Below, piece after piece: positions 1 through 8,318 of a stretch of DNA of 64,000 nt; within the stretch, counting starts at the first letter, position 1, and every line of letters begins with the position of its first letter. Position numbers and translations under genes: made by a program. Below the pieces are notes generated by a model. The model ran no database searches. It was not told where the DNA came from and saw nothing but the letters and a program-made list of their open reading frames with translations. The DNA comes from Streptomyces sp. SPB074 (lineage in GTDB: Bacteria > Actinomycetota > Actinomycetes > Streptomycetales > Streptomycetaceae), in the NCBI RefSeq assembly GCF_000154905.1, contig NZ_GG770539.1, forward strand, positions 1,391,598 to 1,455,597, written 5' to 3'.

Positions 1-510
1 CCAGGACTCCTGCGGGCGGTCGGGCGACTCGACCACGTACATCCACGCGATCTTGTGCCGCAGCAGGGTCAGGAGCGAGGTCAGGGTCTCGCTGGCGCTG
101 GCCTGGGCGAGCGTCTCGTGGAACCAGGCGCCCAGCGAGCGCAGGTCCTCCTCCTGGCCCCGGCGCGCCCGCTCCTGCCCCAGCCTGACGAGGCCGCGCA
201 GCACCTTGAGGTGCGCCTCGGTCCTGCGCTGCGCGGCGCGCGCCGCGCACAGCGGTTCCAGGAGCAGCCGCGTCTCCAGGACGTCCACGGCCTCCTGCGC
301 CCCCGGCTCGGCGACCTGCGCCCCCGCGTGCCGGCGCGTGACCACGAAGCCCTCCGCCTCCAGCGTGCGCAGCGCCTCCCGCACCGGGACCCGCGAGACC
401 CCGTATCTCCGCGCGAGCGATTCCTCCGTGAGCCGGCTCCCCCGCTCGTACACACCCGACACGATGTCGTCCCTGATCGCCGTGCATACCGAGTGCGCGG
501 GAATGCTCAT
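1..510 (-). CDS. GntR/FCD-family transcriptional regulator (3' end cut by window edge)
   Basis: Translating the minus strand from an ATG at 510 gives 170 uninterrupted codons to the window edge. The N-terminus carries a GntR winged helix (VYERGSRLTEESLARRYGVS, followed by VPVREALRTLEAEGFVV), and the following helical part, with the ETRLLLEP stretch, looks like the FCD (FadR C-terminal) ligand domain. The start is supported by GGAGG six bases upstream; an upstream in-frame-looking ATG is followed immediately by a stop. FCD regulators normally bind an organic acid and repress a nearby catabolic operon; the target is not visible here. The C-terminus lies outside the window. Confidence 0.85.
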   Translation of the reverse strand, partial: MSIPAHSVCTAIRDDIVSGVYERGSRLTEESLARRYGVSRVPVREALRTLEAEGFVVTRRHAGAQVAEPGAQEAVDVLETRLLLEPLCAARAAQRRTEAHLKVLRGLVRLGQERARRGQEEDLRSLGAWFHETLAQASASETLTSLLTLLRHKIAWMYVVESPDRPQESW

Positions 511-572
511 GACCCGACCTCCGCATTCATCACCGCGAATCGCTGCCGTTGAACGTCCGCGAGGTGACTCCA

Positions 573-1538
573 TTAGAGCAGTGAGCTTATGAGAACAGCG
601 AAGAATTCAGTACGACAGGGCGCGTCCACCGGATTGTTCCGGGCTTCGATGCGCTGTTTACGGGGGGTTCGGGGTGGAAAGGGCGGGCGAACGCCGGAAG
701 CCCCCGCGGGCGGGCCGGGGGCTTCGGGGAGCGTCGGGGGGACGCGGGGTGGCGCGGGGGTGGGGGTCAGACCTCGACGCCCGTGGCCGCGCAGGTAGGC
801 GAGCGGGTCCATGTCGGAGCCGTACTCGGGACTCGTGCGGGCCTCGAAGTGGAGGTGGGGGCCGGTGACGTTGCCCGTGGCGCCGGAGACGGCGATCTGC
901 TGACCGGCGGTCACGGTCTGCCCGACCGCGACGGTGGCGGCGGTGAGGTGCCCGTACTGCGTGTACGTCCCGTCGTGCATCCGGAGCACGACCTCGTTCC
1001 CGTACGCCCCGCCCCAGTCCACCTTGACGACCGTCCCGGCGCCGACGGCGTGGACGCTCGTGCCGCTCGCGGCGTGGAAGTCGATGCCGGTGTGGCTGCC
1101 GGAGGACCACAGCGAGCTGCTGGCGTGGTAACCGGTCGAGACGTAGGAGCCGGTGACCGGCGCGACGAAGGTGTTGAGGCGCTTGCGCTCGGCGGCCCGC
1201 GCGGCCCGCTCCCGCGCTTCCTTCTTCCGCTCGGCCTCAAGCTTCGCCCGCTCGGCCTGCTTGCTCGCCTCGGCCGCGGCCCTGGCCTCGGCGGCGTCCT
1301 GCTCGGCGGCGGAGTGGACGAGGGAGGCCTGCGTGGCGATCTCGCCGGCGACGCTGTCGAAGGCGATGACGCGGGTGAGGCCGGTATCGGGGCCGTCCGG
1401 AGCCGCGGCGTGGGCGGGGGCCGCGAGGGTCCCGACGACGGAACCGGTCGTGAGCGCGGCGAGGCCCGCGGCCCTCACCCCGGCACGGGAGGCTGCGGCG
1501 GGGCGGCGGTGCCGGCCCGCGGGGCGCGTGAACGCCAT
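573..1538 (-). CDS. Secreted M23-family (LytM-type) peptidoglycan endopeptidase, probably frameshifted at its 3' end
   Basis: The protein has a twin-basic N-terminus and signal peptide ending near APAHAAAP, then an Ala/Glu/Arg/Lys coiled-coil (about residues 75-120), then an M23 domain with the zinc/catalytic motifs HTGIDFHA (HxxxD), and GPHLHFEAR (HxH). It is expected to cut peptide cross-bridges in the cell wall outside the membrane. It lies behind a ydaO-type c-di-AMP riboswitch, the usual arrangement for Streptomyces wall hydrolases. The family normally ends a few residues after DPLAYLRGHG. Here a GGG run (plus-strand CCC, 780-782) throws the frame, so the reading continues about 65 residues through a terminator hairpin to 573. 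With one G fewer, the protein would end GVEV-stop at 767. The longer tail is probably not real. Confidence 0.88.
   Translation of the reverse strand: MAFTRPAGRHRRPAAASRAGVRAAGLAALTTGSVVGTLAAPAHAAAPDGPDTGLTRVIAFDSVAGEIATQASLVHSAAEQDAAEARAAAEASKQAERAKLEAERKKEARERAARAAERKRLNTFVAPVTGSYVSTGYHASSSLWSSGSHTGIDFHAASGTSVHAVGAGTVVKVDWGGAYGNEVVLRMHDGTYTQYGHLTAATVAVGQTVTAGQQIAVSGATGNVTGPHLHFEARTSPEYGSDMDPLAYLRGHGRRGLTPTPAPPRVPPTLPEAPGPPAGASGVRPPFPPRTPRKQRIEARNNPVDAPCRTEFFAVLISSLL
697..725 (-). terminator. Rho-independent-like hairpin after the M23 gene
   Basis: A perfect 10-bp stem, GAAGCCCCCG (697-706) and CGGGGGCTTC (716-725), with a 9-base loop. It lies just past the expected TGA at 767-769 but inside the literal extended frame, which argues that the extension is an artefact or a mutation. 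Confidence 0.6.
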
Positions 1539-1561
1539 GAAGCGGTTGTTCCTTTCCTTCC

Positions 1562-1712
1562 CTCTCGCCTACCGGGTTAGCTGACGGGTTCGGAGCAGGA
1601 AGGTCTCCTACGGCCACCGCGGACGGCGCCCGATTCACCCCATGGGACACATGGGTCCCCGGCTCCCGGGTACGAGCCCCGGAACTCGGCGATGGCTGCC
1701 CGCTGCCGCGGT
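1562..1712 (-). promoter_or_regulatory. ydaO/yuaA-type cyclic di-AMP riboswitch
   Basis: Reading the minus strand towards the M23 gene, the leader contains the diagnostic actinobacterial ydaO elements: GGGGTGAATCGGGC (about 1630-1645), then CCGAACCCGTCAGCTAACC and GGTAGGCGAGAGG close to the start codon. These match the c-di-AMP riboswitch family that in Streptomyces precedes wall-lytic genes (rpfA, NlpC/P60, M23). By family knowledge, c-di-AMP binding switches the gene off. The 5' boundary is approximate. Confidence 0.82.
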
Positions 1713-1739
1713 CGCGGCGCATACCCGACGAACAGCCGA

Positions 1740-2348
1740 GTGACGCTAAGCGGGACAAGACTTCCGCATCAAACGCAACCGCTCCTTTGTTGCCCATGCC
1801 ACACCCCAGACGGGGCGTCATGCGCCCAATCCGGACATGGTGGCGGGGGCCCGGGGGGGCGGCTCACGGAGCCGAGGTGGAGCGCCGGGGCGGCGGGGGC
1901 GGGGCGCGTCGGGGCTGGTGAGTGGTCGGCGGAGTGTGGGGGTCGGGCCGCGCACGTGGTGGCGGGGGCGAAGGGTTCATGCGTGGGGCGGCACGATGAA
2001 GGCCGTGTCGGCTCCCGGCAGAAAGCGGAGGACCGACCGGCAGTCGCCGGAGTGAGCGCTTGTGCGGGCACACCTGACGGAGGCTCAGCCACCGACGGGC
2101 GAGCGAGCCGGACGGGAAACGGGCGTTCCGGGCTGTAGGTGAGCGGCCGCGTCGGGAAAGGACGGTTCGCGGCCAGGCGCGGGGCGGCACCGTGACGGCC
2201 GCGTCGGCGCCCCGGAGAGAGCCGACCGCAGGCCACCGGACCAGCAGGCCACCGGACCACCGGGCCAGTAGGCCGCCGGGCCACCCGGCGAACACCCCGG
2301 ATCGGACGGGCGCCGCCGCCCTCCCGGCCGCGCCCGTCCCCCGGGGCC
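1740..2348. other. Gene-free stretch between the riboswitch and the M16 genes
   Basis: No reading frame here has homologous-looking protein character. It contains an imperfect direct repeat of about 50 bp (around 1982-2042 and 2176-2231, sharing GGGGCGGCAC...TGACGGCCG...GGACCGACC-type sequence) and a short tandem array of GGCCACCGGACCA-like units at 2230-2285. The M23 promoter is expected near 1760-1800 but no clear -10/-35 stands out. Confidence 0.5.
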
Positions 2349-3758
2349 TCAGCCCTGCACCACCGTCACTTCCCCGATCCCCAGCTCCCGGACCGGATCG
2401 GCGATCTGTGCCGCGTCGCCGACCAGGACCGTCACGAGCCGGTCCGCCGGGAAGGCGTTGACGACGGCGGCCGTGGCCTCGACCGTGCCCGTCTCGGCGA
2501 GACGGCGGTAGAAGGCGGCCTGGAAGTCGTCGGGCAGCCGCTGCTCGACCTGGTCGGCGAGCGTCCCCGCGACGGCGGCGGCCGTCTCGTACTTGAGCGG
2601 CGCGACGCCCACGAGGTTCTGCTCGGCCGTCTCGCGCTCGGCGTCGGTGAGCCCGCCCGCCGCGAGGTCGCGCAGCACCTTCCACAGGTCCGCGAGCGCG
2701 GGCCCGGTGGACTCGGTGTCGACCGAACCGCTGATCGCGAGGAGCGCCGCCCCCGGCGCGAGCCCCGTGCCCCCGGCCGGGCTCCCGGAGCGCAGCACCT
2801 GACCGAAGGCGCGCACCCCGTAGGTGTAGCCCTTCTCCTCGCGCAGCACCCGGTCGAGGCGCGAGGTGAGCGTCCCGCCGAGGCAGTAGGTGCCGAGCAC
2901 CTGCGCCGCCCACACCGGGTCGTGCCGGTCGGGGCCCGTACGGCCGATGAGGAGCTGCGTCTGCACCGAGCCCGGGCGGTCCACGATGTAGACGCGGCCG
3001 GTGTCGTCCGAGGTGATCGGGCTCATGGGCGGCGAGGCGGGGGCGGAGCCCTGCCAGGTGCCGAGGCTCTCCGCGAGCAGCGCGTCGAGGTCCGCGCCCG
3101 CGAAGTCCCCGACGACGACCACGGTGGCCGTGGCCGGGTGCGCGTGCCGCTCGTAGAGGTCCCGTACGGCCTTCGCGTCGATCGCCTCCACGGTCTCCGC
3201 CGTGCCCTGGCGGGGCCGGGAGATGCGGCTGCCGGCCGGGAAGAGCTGCTTGAACAGCTCCTTGGCCGCGCGACGGGCCGGGTTGGCGGCCTCGTGCGGG
3301 ATCTCGTCCAGCCGGTTGCGCACCAGCCGCTCGATCTCGGTCTCCGCGAAGGCGGGGGCACGCAGCGCCTCGGCGAGCAGGTCGAGCCCCTTGGCGAGAC
3401 GCGAGACGGGCACTTCGAGGGAGAGGCGGAGACCCGCGTGGTCCGCGTGCGCGTCGAGCGTCGCGCCGCAGCGCTCCAGTTCGGCGGCGTACTCCTCGGC
3501 GGAGTGCTTGTCGGTGCCCTCGGTGAAGGCGCGCGCGAGGATCGTACCGAGGCCGTCGAGGCCCTTCGGCTCGGCGTCGAGCGGAACGTCGAGCAGCACC
3601 TCCACGGCGACGAGCTGCTGACCGGGGCGCTCGCAGCGCAGCAGGGTCAGGCCATTGGACAGGGTGGAGCGCTCCGGGGCGGGGAAGGCCCAGGGCTTGG
3701 CGGGACCCGGCTGGGGGCGCGGGTGGAACTCCATGGTGCTCTGCACGGCGTCACTCAC
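2349..3758 (-). CDS. M16-family peptidase-like subunit lacking the zinc motif
   Basis: A 469-residue M16 (insulinase/pitrilysin, PqqL-like) protein with two M16 halves (EFHPRPQPGP... and the VVVVGDFAGADLDALL region, then the RVYIVDRPGSVQTQLLIG second half). At the place where the catalytic partner has HxxEH this one has ARAFTEGT, so it cannot bind zinc in the usual way. Its ATG overlaps the stop codon of the upstream catalytic M16 gene (ATGA, 3755-3758), the hallmark of an M16B pair that acts as a heterodimer. The role is inferred as the substrate-holding non-catalytic subunit. Cytoplasmic, with no signal peptide. Confidence 0.88.
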   Translation of the reverse strand: MSDAVQSTMEFHPRPQPGPAKPWAFPAPERSTLSNGLTLLRCERPGQQLVAVEVLLDVPLDAEPKGLDGLGTILARAFTEGTDKHSAEEYAAELERCGATLDAHADHAGLRLSLEVPVSRLAKGLDLLAEALRAPAFAETEIERLVRNRLDEIPHEAANPARRAAKELFKQLFPAGSRISRPRQGTAETVEAIDAKAVRDLYERHAHPATATVVVVGDFAGADLDALLAESLGTWQGSAPASPPMSPITSDDTGRVYIVDRPGSVQTQLLIGRTGPDRHDPVWAAQVLGTYCLGGTLTSRLDRVLREEKGYTYGVRAFGQVLRSGSPAGGTGLAPGAALLAISGSVDTESTGPALADLWKVLRDLAAGGLTDAERETAEQNLVGVAPLKYETAAAVAGTLADQVEQRLPDDFQAAFYRRLAETGTVEATAAVVNAFPADRLVTVLVGDAAQIADPVRELGIGEVTVVQG

Positions 3759-5122
3759 TGCTGCGCCGCCTCCTCGTCCTGGTCGGTGGCCGCTTCCTCG
3801 GCGGCGGGGGTCTGCTCAGGCGCGGTGGGCTCGTAGACGAGGACCGCGCGGTTGTCCGGGCGCAGCCGCGCCGCGGCGATCTCGCGCACCTCGTCGGCGG
3901 TGATCGTGAGGAGGCGGTCCACCGCGGTGAAGGCGAGCTGCGGGTCGCCGAAGAGCACGGCGTATCGGCACAACTGGTCGGCGCGGCCCGCGACGGTGTC
4001 GAGCTGGTCGAGCCATTCGCGCTCCAGCTGGGCCTGGGCGCGCTCCATCTCCTCGGCCGTCGGCCCCTCTTCCGCGAAGCGGGCCAGTTCCTCGTCCACG
4101 GCCGCCTCGATCGCCGGGATCTCCACGCCCGCACTCGTCTTGACGTCGAGCCAGCCGAGCGAGGGCGCGCCCGCGAGGCGCAGCAGCCCGAAACCGGCCG
4201 CGACGGCCGAACGGTCGCGGCGCACGAGGCGGTTGAAGAGCCGCGAGGACTCGCCGCCGCCGAGGACGGTGAGCGCCACGTCGGCGGCGTCCCCGGCGCG
4301 GGTGCCGTCCTCCGGGAGGCGGTAGGCGGCCATGAGCGCGCGCGAGGGCACGTCCTCGCGCACGGTCTCGCGGAGCTGCCCGCCCATCACCTCGGGCAGG
4401 GAGCCGTCGCGCGGCGGCTGCTTGCCGTCGTGGCCCGGGATCGAGCCGAAGTACTTCTCGACCCAGGCGAGGGTCTGCTCCGGGTCGATGTCGCCGACGA
4501 CCGAGAGGACCGCGTTGTTCGGCGCGTAGTACGTGCGGAAGAAGGCGCGGGCGTCCTCCAGGGTCGCCGCGTCGAGGTCCGCCATCGAGCCGATGGGGGT
4601 GTGGTGGTAGGGGTGGCCCTCGGGGTAGGCGAGCGCGGTGAGCTTCTCGAAGGCGGTGCCGTAGGGCACGTTGTCGTACCGCTGGCGGCGCTCGTTCTTG
4701 ACCACCGCGCGCTGGTTGTCCAGGGACTCCAGGTCGAGCGCGGTGAGCAGGGAGCCCATGCGGTCGGCCTCCAGCCACAGCGCGAGCTCCAGCTGGTTGG
4801 AGGGCATCGTCTCGAAGTAGTTGGTGCGCTCGAAGCTCGTCGTACCGTTGAGGGAACCGCCGGCGCCCTGGACCAGCTCGAAGTGCCCGTTCCCCTTGAC
4901 CTGTGCCGAGCCCTGGAACATGAGGTGCTCGAAGAGGTGGGCGAGGCCGGTGCGGCCCGCCACCTCGTGGCGCGAGCCGACGTCGTACCAGAGGCAGACG
5001 GCCGCCACCGGGGTCAGGTGGTCCTCGGAGAGGACCACGCGCAGTCCGTTGGCGAGCCGGTGCTCCGTCGCGGTCAGACCGCCGGAGCCGGCCCGCTCGG
5101 TGGCCGTGTCACCCATGGGCAT
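3755..5122 (-). CDS. M16-family zinc metallopeptidase (catalytic subunit)
   Basis: The inverted zinc motif HxxEH is present as HLFEH (residues 62-66 counted from the chosen start), with the third ligand region RAVVKNERRQ downstream. The two-half M16 architecture and about 455-residue length are normal for M16B processing-peptidase-like enzymes. The ATG at 5122 is preferred over the ATG at 5128 because AAGGG lies six bases before 5122 but abuts 5128. It is translationally coupled to the non-catalytic M16 gene that follows. Upstream on this strand there is a duplicated 10-mer GTCGGAATCG (5196-5205, 5212-5221), a possible regulatory repeat. Confidence 0.9.
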   Translation of the reverse strand: MPMGDTATERAGSGGLTATEHRLANGLRVVLSEDHLTPVAAVCLWYDVGSRHEVAGRTGLAHLFEHLMFQGSAQVKGNGHFELVQGAGGSLNGTTSFERTNYFETMPSNQLELALWLEADRMGSLLTALDLESLDNQRAVVKNERRQRYDNVPYGTAFEKLTALAYPEGHPYHHTPIGSMADLDAATLEDARAFFRTYYAPNNAVLSVVGDIDPEQTLAWVEKYFGSIPGHDGKQPPRDGSLPEVMGGQLRETVREDVPSRALMAAYRLPEDGTRAGDAADVALTVLGGGESSRLFNRLVRRDRSAVAAGFGLLRLAGAPSLGWLDVKTSAGVEIPAIEAAVDEELARFAEEGPTAEEMERAQAQLEREWLDQLDTVAGRADQLCRYAVLFGDPQLAFTAVDRLLTITADEVREIAAARLRPDNRAVLVYEPTAPEQTPAAEEAATDQDEEAAQQ

Positions 5123-5128
5123 GTACAT

Positions 5129-5712
5129 CCCTTCGTGTCGCCGAACCGCTCGTGGCCGCCGCGCGGCGCCGGGGGGCTCGTCGTACAGCTGTTGCGTCGG
5201 AATCGTTGTCGGTCGGAATCGCTGCTGTCTCCTCGCGCTGTCACTCTATGCAACCGCACCGACGAGCGGGGAAGTTCCCGCCCCCGGACTTCTTCCCCAC
5301 GGATCGGCGCATACGGCGCGACTGTGCGGCGCGGGGGCGCGCGGGGTGGTCCGCGCCCGCGCCGCGCGCCGGTCGGGTACGTACCCGCGCGCCGCTCCGG
5401 TACGTACGGAGGAGACGGTCCCGGACGGGCCCGGACGCGGTGCCCGCCGCGCTCGGGCACATCCGGCGCACGGGGGAGGACACGCCGGGGCGGACGACTC
5501 CGGGTCCGTCCGGGGAGGGACGGGTCCTTCTCCGGACGGAGGGGCCTGCCTCCGCCGGAAGTACCCCACGGGCCCGGCTCCGTGAGACCGCGCGGCGGTC
5601 TGCGGACGGGTCGAGGTCGGGACTGTCCGCGCGGCGGTCCACAATGGTCCGCGTCAGTACAGCCGCAGTACAGCCGATGCCGTGACGAGAACGCGAAGGA
5701 GCCGCAGCAGCG
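5129..5712. other. Divergent intergenic region between the M16 pair and parC
   Basis: About 580 bp without a credible gene. It must hold two divergent promoters. Visible elements are the direct repeat GTCGGAATCG at 5196-5205 and 5212-5221, palindromic GGTACGTACC-like words near 5375-5405, and a duplicated CAGTACAGCCG shortly before the parC start. No confident -10/-35 can be named. Confidence 0.45.
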
Positions 5713-8181
5713 ATGGCCCGCCGCAGCACGAAAACCCCGTCTCGGGGCACCTCCCGGGCCGACGAGGCAGACTTCGAGGAGAGAATCCTCGACATCGACG
5801 TCGTCGACGAGATGCAGAGCTCCTACCTGGAGTACGCGTACTCCGTGATCTACTCCCGGGCGCTCCCCGACGCCAGGGACGGGCTCAAGCCGGTGCAGCG
5901 ACGCATCGTCTACCAGATGAACGAGATGGGTCTGCGGCCCGAGCGCGGTTACGTCAAGTGCGCCCGTGTCGTCGGCGAGGTGATGGGCAAGCTCCACCCG
6001 CACGGGGACGCCTCCATCTACGACGCGCTCGTCCGCATGGCGCAGTCCTTCTCCATGCGCGTCCCGCTCGTGGACGGGCACGGCAACTTCGGCTCGCTGG
6101 GCAACGACGACCCGCCGGCCGCGATGCGGTACACCGAGTCCCGCATGGCCGACGCGGCGATGCTGATGACGGACTCGATCGACGAGAACACCGTCGATTT
6201 CGCGCCCAACTACGACGGCCAGGAGCAGGAGCCGCTCACGCTCCCGGCCGCCTATCCGAACCTGCTGGTCAACGGTGCCTCCGGGATCGCTGTCGGCATG
6301 GCGACGAACATGGCCCCGCACAACCTCGGCGAGGTCGTCGCGGCGGCGCGCCACCTGATCCGGTACCCGAACGCGGATCTTGACGCGCTGATGAAGCACG
6401 TGCCGGGCCCGGACCTGCCCACCGGTGGCCGCATCGTGGGCCTCGGGGGGATTCGCGACGCGTACGCGAACGGGCGCGGCAGCTTCAAAACCCGTGCCAC
6501 CGTGACGGTCGAGAACGTGACGGCGCGCCGCAAGGGCCTCGTCGTGACGGAACTGCCGTTCACAGTCGGCCCCGAGAAGGTCATCGCGAAGATCAAGGAC
6601 CTCGTCGGCTCGAAGAAGCTCCAGGGCATCGCGGACGTCAAGGACCTCACCGACCGCGAGCACGGGCTGCGGCTCGTCATCGAGATCAAGAACGGCTTCG
6701 TGCCCGAGGCCGTGCTCGAACAGCTCTACAAGCTGACGCCGATGGAGGAGTCCTTCGGCATCAACAACGTGGCCCTCGTGGACGGTCAGCCGCTCACGCT
6801 CGGCCTCAAGGAGATGCTGGAGGTCTACCTCGACCACCGCTTCTCCGTGGTGCGGCGGCGCAGCGAGTTCCGGCGCACGAAGCGCCTGAACCGGCTGCAC
6901 CTCGTGGAGGGCCTGCTCGTCGCGCTCGTCGACATCGACGAGGTCATCCGCCTCATCCGTTCCAGCGAGAACTCGGCCGAGGCGAAGCAGCGCCTCATCG
7001 AGCACTTCTCGCTGAGCGAGACGCAGACGCAGTACATCCTCGACACCCCGCTGCGCCGGCTCACCAAGTTCGACCGGCTTGAACTGGAGTCCGAGCGCGA
7101 CCGGCTCAACGCCGAGATCGAGGAACTGACCGCGATCCTCGAATCGGACGCCGAGCTGCGCAAGCTCGTCTCCTCCGAACTCGCGGCCGTGGCCAAGAAG
7201 CACGGCACCCCGCGCCGTACCGTGCTGCTGGAGTCGGCCGACAGCCCCGTCGCGGCGATCCCGCTCCAGGTCGCGGACGACCCGTGCCGGGTCCTGCTCT
7301 CCTCGACCGGTGTCATCGCGCGGACGCCGGGCACCGAGCCGCTTCAGGAGGGCTCGGCCAAGCGCGCCAAGCACGACGTGATCCGCTCGGCGGTGCCCGC
7401 GACGGCCCGCGGCGAGGTCGGCGCCGTCACCTCGGCGGGCCGGCTCCTGCGCCTGACGGTCGTGGACCTGCCCCAGCTCGCCGAGGGCGCCGGTCCCGCG
7501 CTCGTGGGCGGGGCGCCGGTGGCGGAGTTCCTGCGCCTGGAGGGCGACGAGACGCTGGTCTGCCTGTGCACCCTGGACGAGTCCTCGCCGGGGCTCGCGC
7601 TCGGTACGGCGCAAGGCGTCGTGAAGCGCGTCGTGCCCGACTACCCGGCCAACCGCGAGGAGCTGGAGGTCATCACCCTGCGCGAGGGCGACCGGATCGT
7701 CGGCGCCGCCGAACTGCGCACGGGTGAGGAGGACCTCGTCTTCATCACCGACGACGCGCAACTGCTGCGCTTCCCGGCGTCGGCGGTACGTGCCCAGGGC
7801 CGCCCGGCGGGCGGGGTCGCCGGGGTCAAGCTCACCGAGGGCGCGAAGGTCCTCTCCTTCGACGTGGTCGACCCGGCGGTCGACGCGGCCGTCTTCACGG
7901 TGGCCGGCTCGCGCGGCACCCTGGACGACTCGGTGCAGACGACGGCCAAGCTCACCCCGTTCGACCAGTTCCCGCGCAAGGGCCGGGCCACCGGCGGGGT
8001 GCGCTGCCAGCGCTTCCTCAAGGGCGAGGACTGCCTCAGCTTCGCCTGGGCGGGGCCGGTCCCGGCCCGCGCCGCCCAGCGCAACGGAGCCCCGGCCACG
8101 CTTCCCGAGCCCGACCCGCGTCGCGACGGCTCCGGTGTCTCGCTCGACAAGCCCGTCGCCGCGGTGGCGGGACCGGCCTGA
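5713..8181 (+). CDS. parC: DNA topoisomerase IV subunit A
   Basis: An 822-residue type IIA topoisomerase A subunit. The DNA-gate domain shows [17 protein letters not shown] (residues 95-111) and [11 protein letters not shown] with catalytic Tyr140, followed by the coiled-coil hinge and a C-terminal beta-pinwheel. Streptomyces carries separate gyrase genes near the origin, and the remote partner parE is in this window, so ParC rather than GyrA is the better name. It decatenates daughter chromosomes. The residue equivalent to E. coli GyrA Ser83 is Ala100, as in mycobacterial gyrase, a natural feature associated with lower quinolone affinity. The start ATG has AAGGAG 11 bases upstream. The last 40 residues are low-complexity. 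Confidence 0.93.
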   Translation: MARRSTKTPSRGTSRADEADFEERILDIDVVDEMQSSYLEYAYSVIYSRALPDARDGLKPVQRRIVYQMNEMGLRPERGYVKCARVVGEVMGKLHPHGDASIYDALVRMAQSFSMRVPLVDGHGNFGSLGNDDPPAAMRYTESRMADAAMLMTDSIDENTVDFAPNYDGQEQEPLTLPAAYPNLLVNGASGIAVGMATNMAPHNLGEVVAAARHLIRYPNADLDALMKHVPGPDLPTGGRIVGLGGIRDAYANGRGSFKTRATVTVENVTARRKGLVVTELPFTVGPEKVIAKIKDLVGSKKLQGIADVKDLTDREHGLRLVIEIKNGFVPEAVLEQLYKLTPMEESFGINNVALVDGQPLTLGLKEMLEVYLDHRFSVVRRRSEFRRTKRLNRLHLVEGLLVALVDIDEVIRLIRSSENSAEAKQRLIEHFSLSETQTQYILDTPLRRLTKFDRLELESERDRLNAEIEELTAILESDAELRKLVSSELAAVAKKHGTPRRTVLLESADSPVAAIPLQVADDPCRVLLSSTGVIARTPGTEPLQEGSAKRAKHDVIRSAVPATARGEVGAVTSAGRLLRLTVVDLPQLAEGAGPALVGGAPVAEFLRLEGDETLVCLCTLDESSPGLALGTAQGVVKRVVPDYPANREELEVITLREGDRIVGAAELRTGEEDLVFITDDAQLLRFPASAVRAQGRPAGGVAGVKLTEGAKVLSFDVVDPAVDAAVFTVAGSRGTLDDSVQTTAKLTPFDQFPRKGRATGGVRCQRFLKGEDCLSFAWAGPVPARAAQRNGAPATLPEPDPRRDGSGVSLDKPVAAVAGPA

Positions 8182-8197
8182 CCGGAGGCCGCCACCG

Positions 8198-8234
8198 GCG
8201 GGCCGTGCGCGTCATGCCACGCGCACGGGCCCGC
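8198..8234. terminator. Bidirectional terminator between parC and the CobW gene
   Basis: Arms of 15-16 bp (8198-8212 and 8219-8234; GCGGGCCGTGCGCGT paired with ACGCGCACGGGCCCGC, one bulged G) around a 6-base loop, 16 bases past the parC stop. Before the IS inserted, it sat between convergent genes. Confidence 0.7.
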
Positions 8235-8264
8235 GGGTGGGCGGCCGAGGGCCGCGGGCCCCGG

Positions 8265-8268
8265 CTAG
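8265..8268. repeat. Target-site duplication CTAG, left copy
   Basis: CTAG immediately precedes the left inverted repeat and is repeated at 9664-9667 after the right one. A 4-bp YTAR duplication is typical of the IS701 family. Confidence 0.85.
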
Positions 8269-8298
8269 TACTCCAGCAGCGGTTCGTGTCCTGAGCTG
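8269..8298 (+). repeat. Left terminal inverted repeat of the IS
   Basis: Thirty bases beginning TACTCCAGCAGCGGTTCG, identical to the reverse complement of 9634-9663. Confidence 0.95.
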
Positions 8299-8318
8299 GT
8301 CTTTGTCGTTCTCCTGGT

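Noticed and set aside
5074-7761. 895-codon open frame antisense to parC
   Set aside because: It is the mirror of parC codon bias (His/Arg/Leu/Asp-rich, no recognisable domain). ParC is intact with all catalytic motifs on the other strand.
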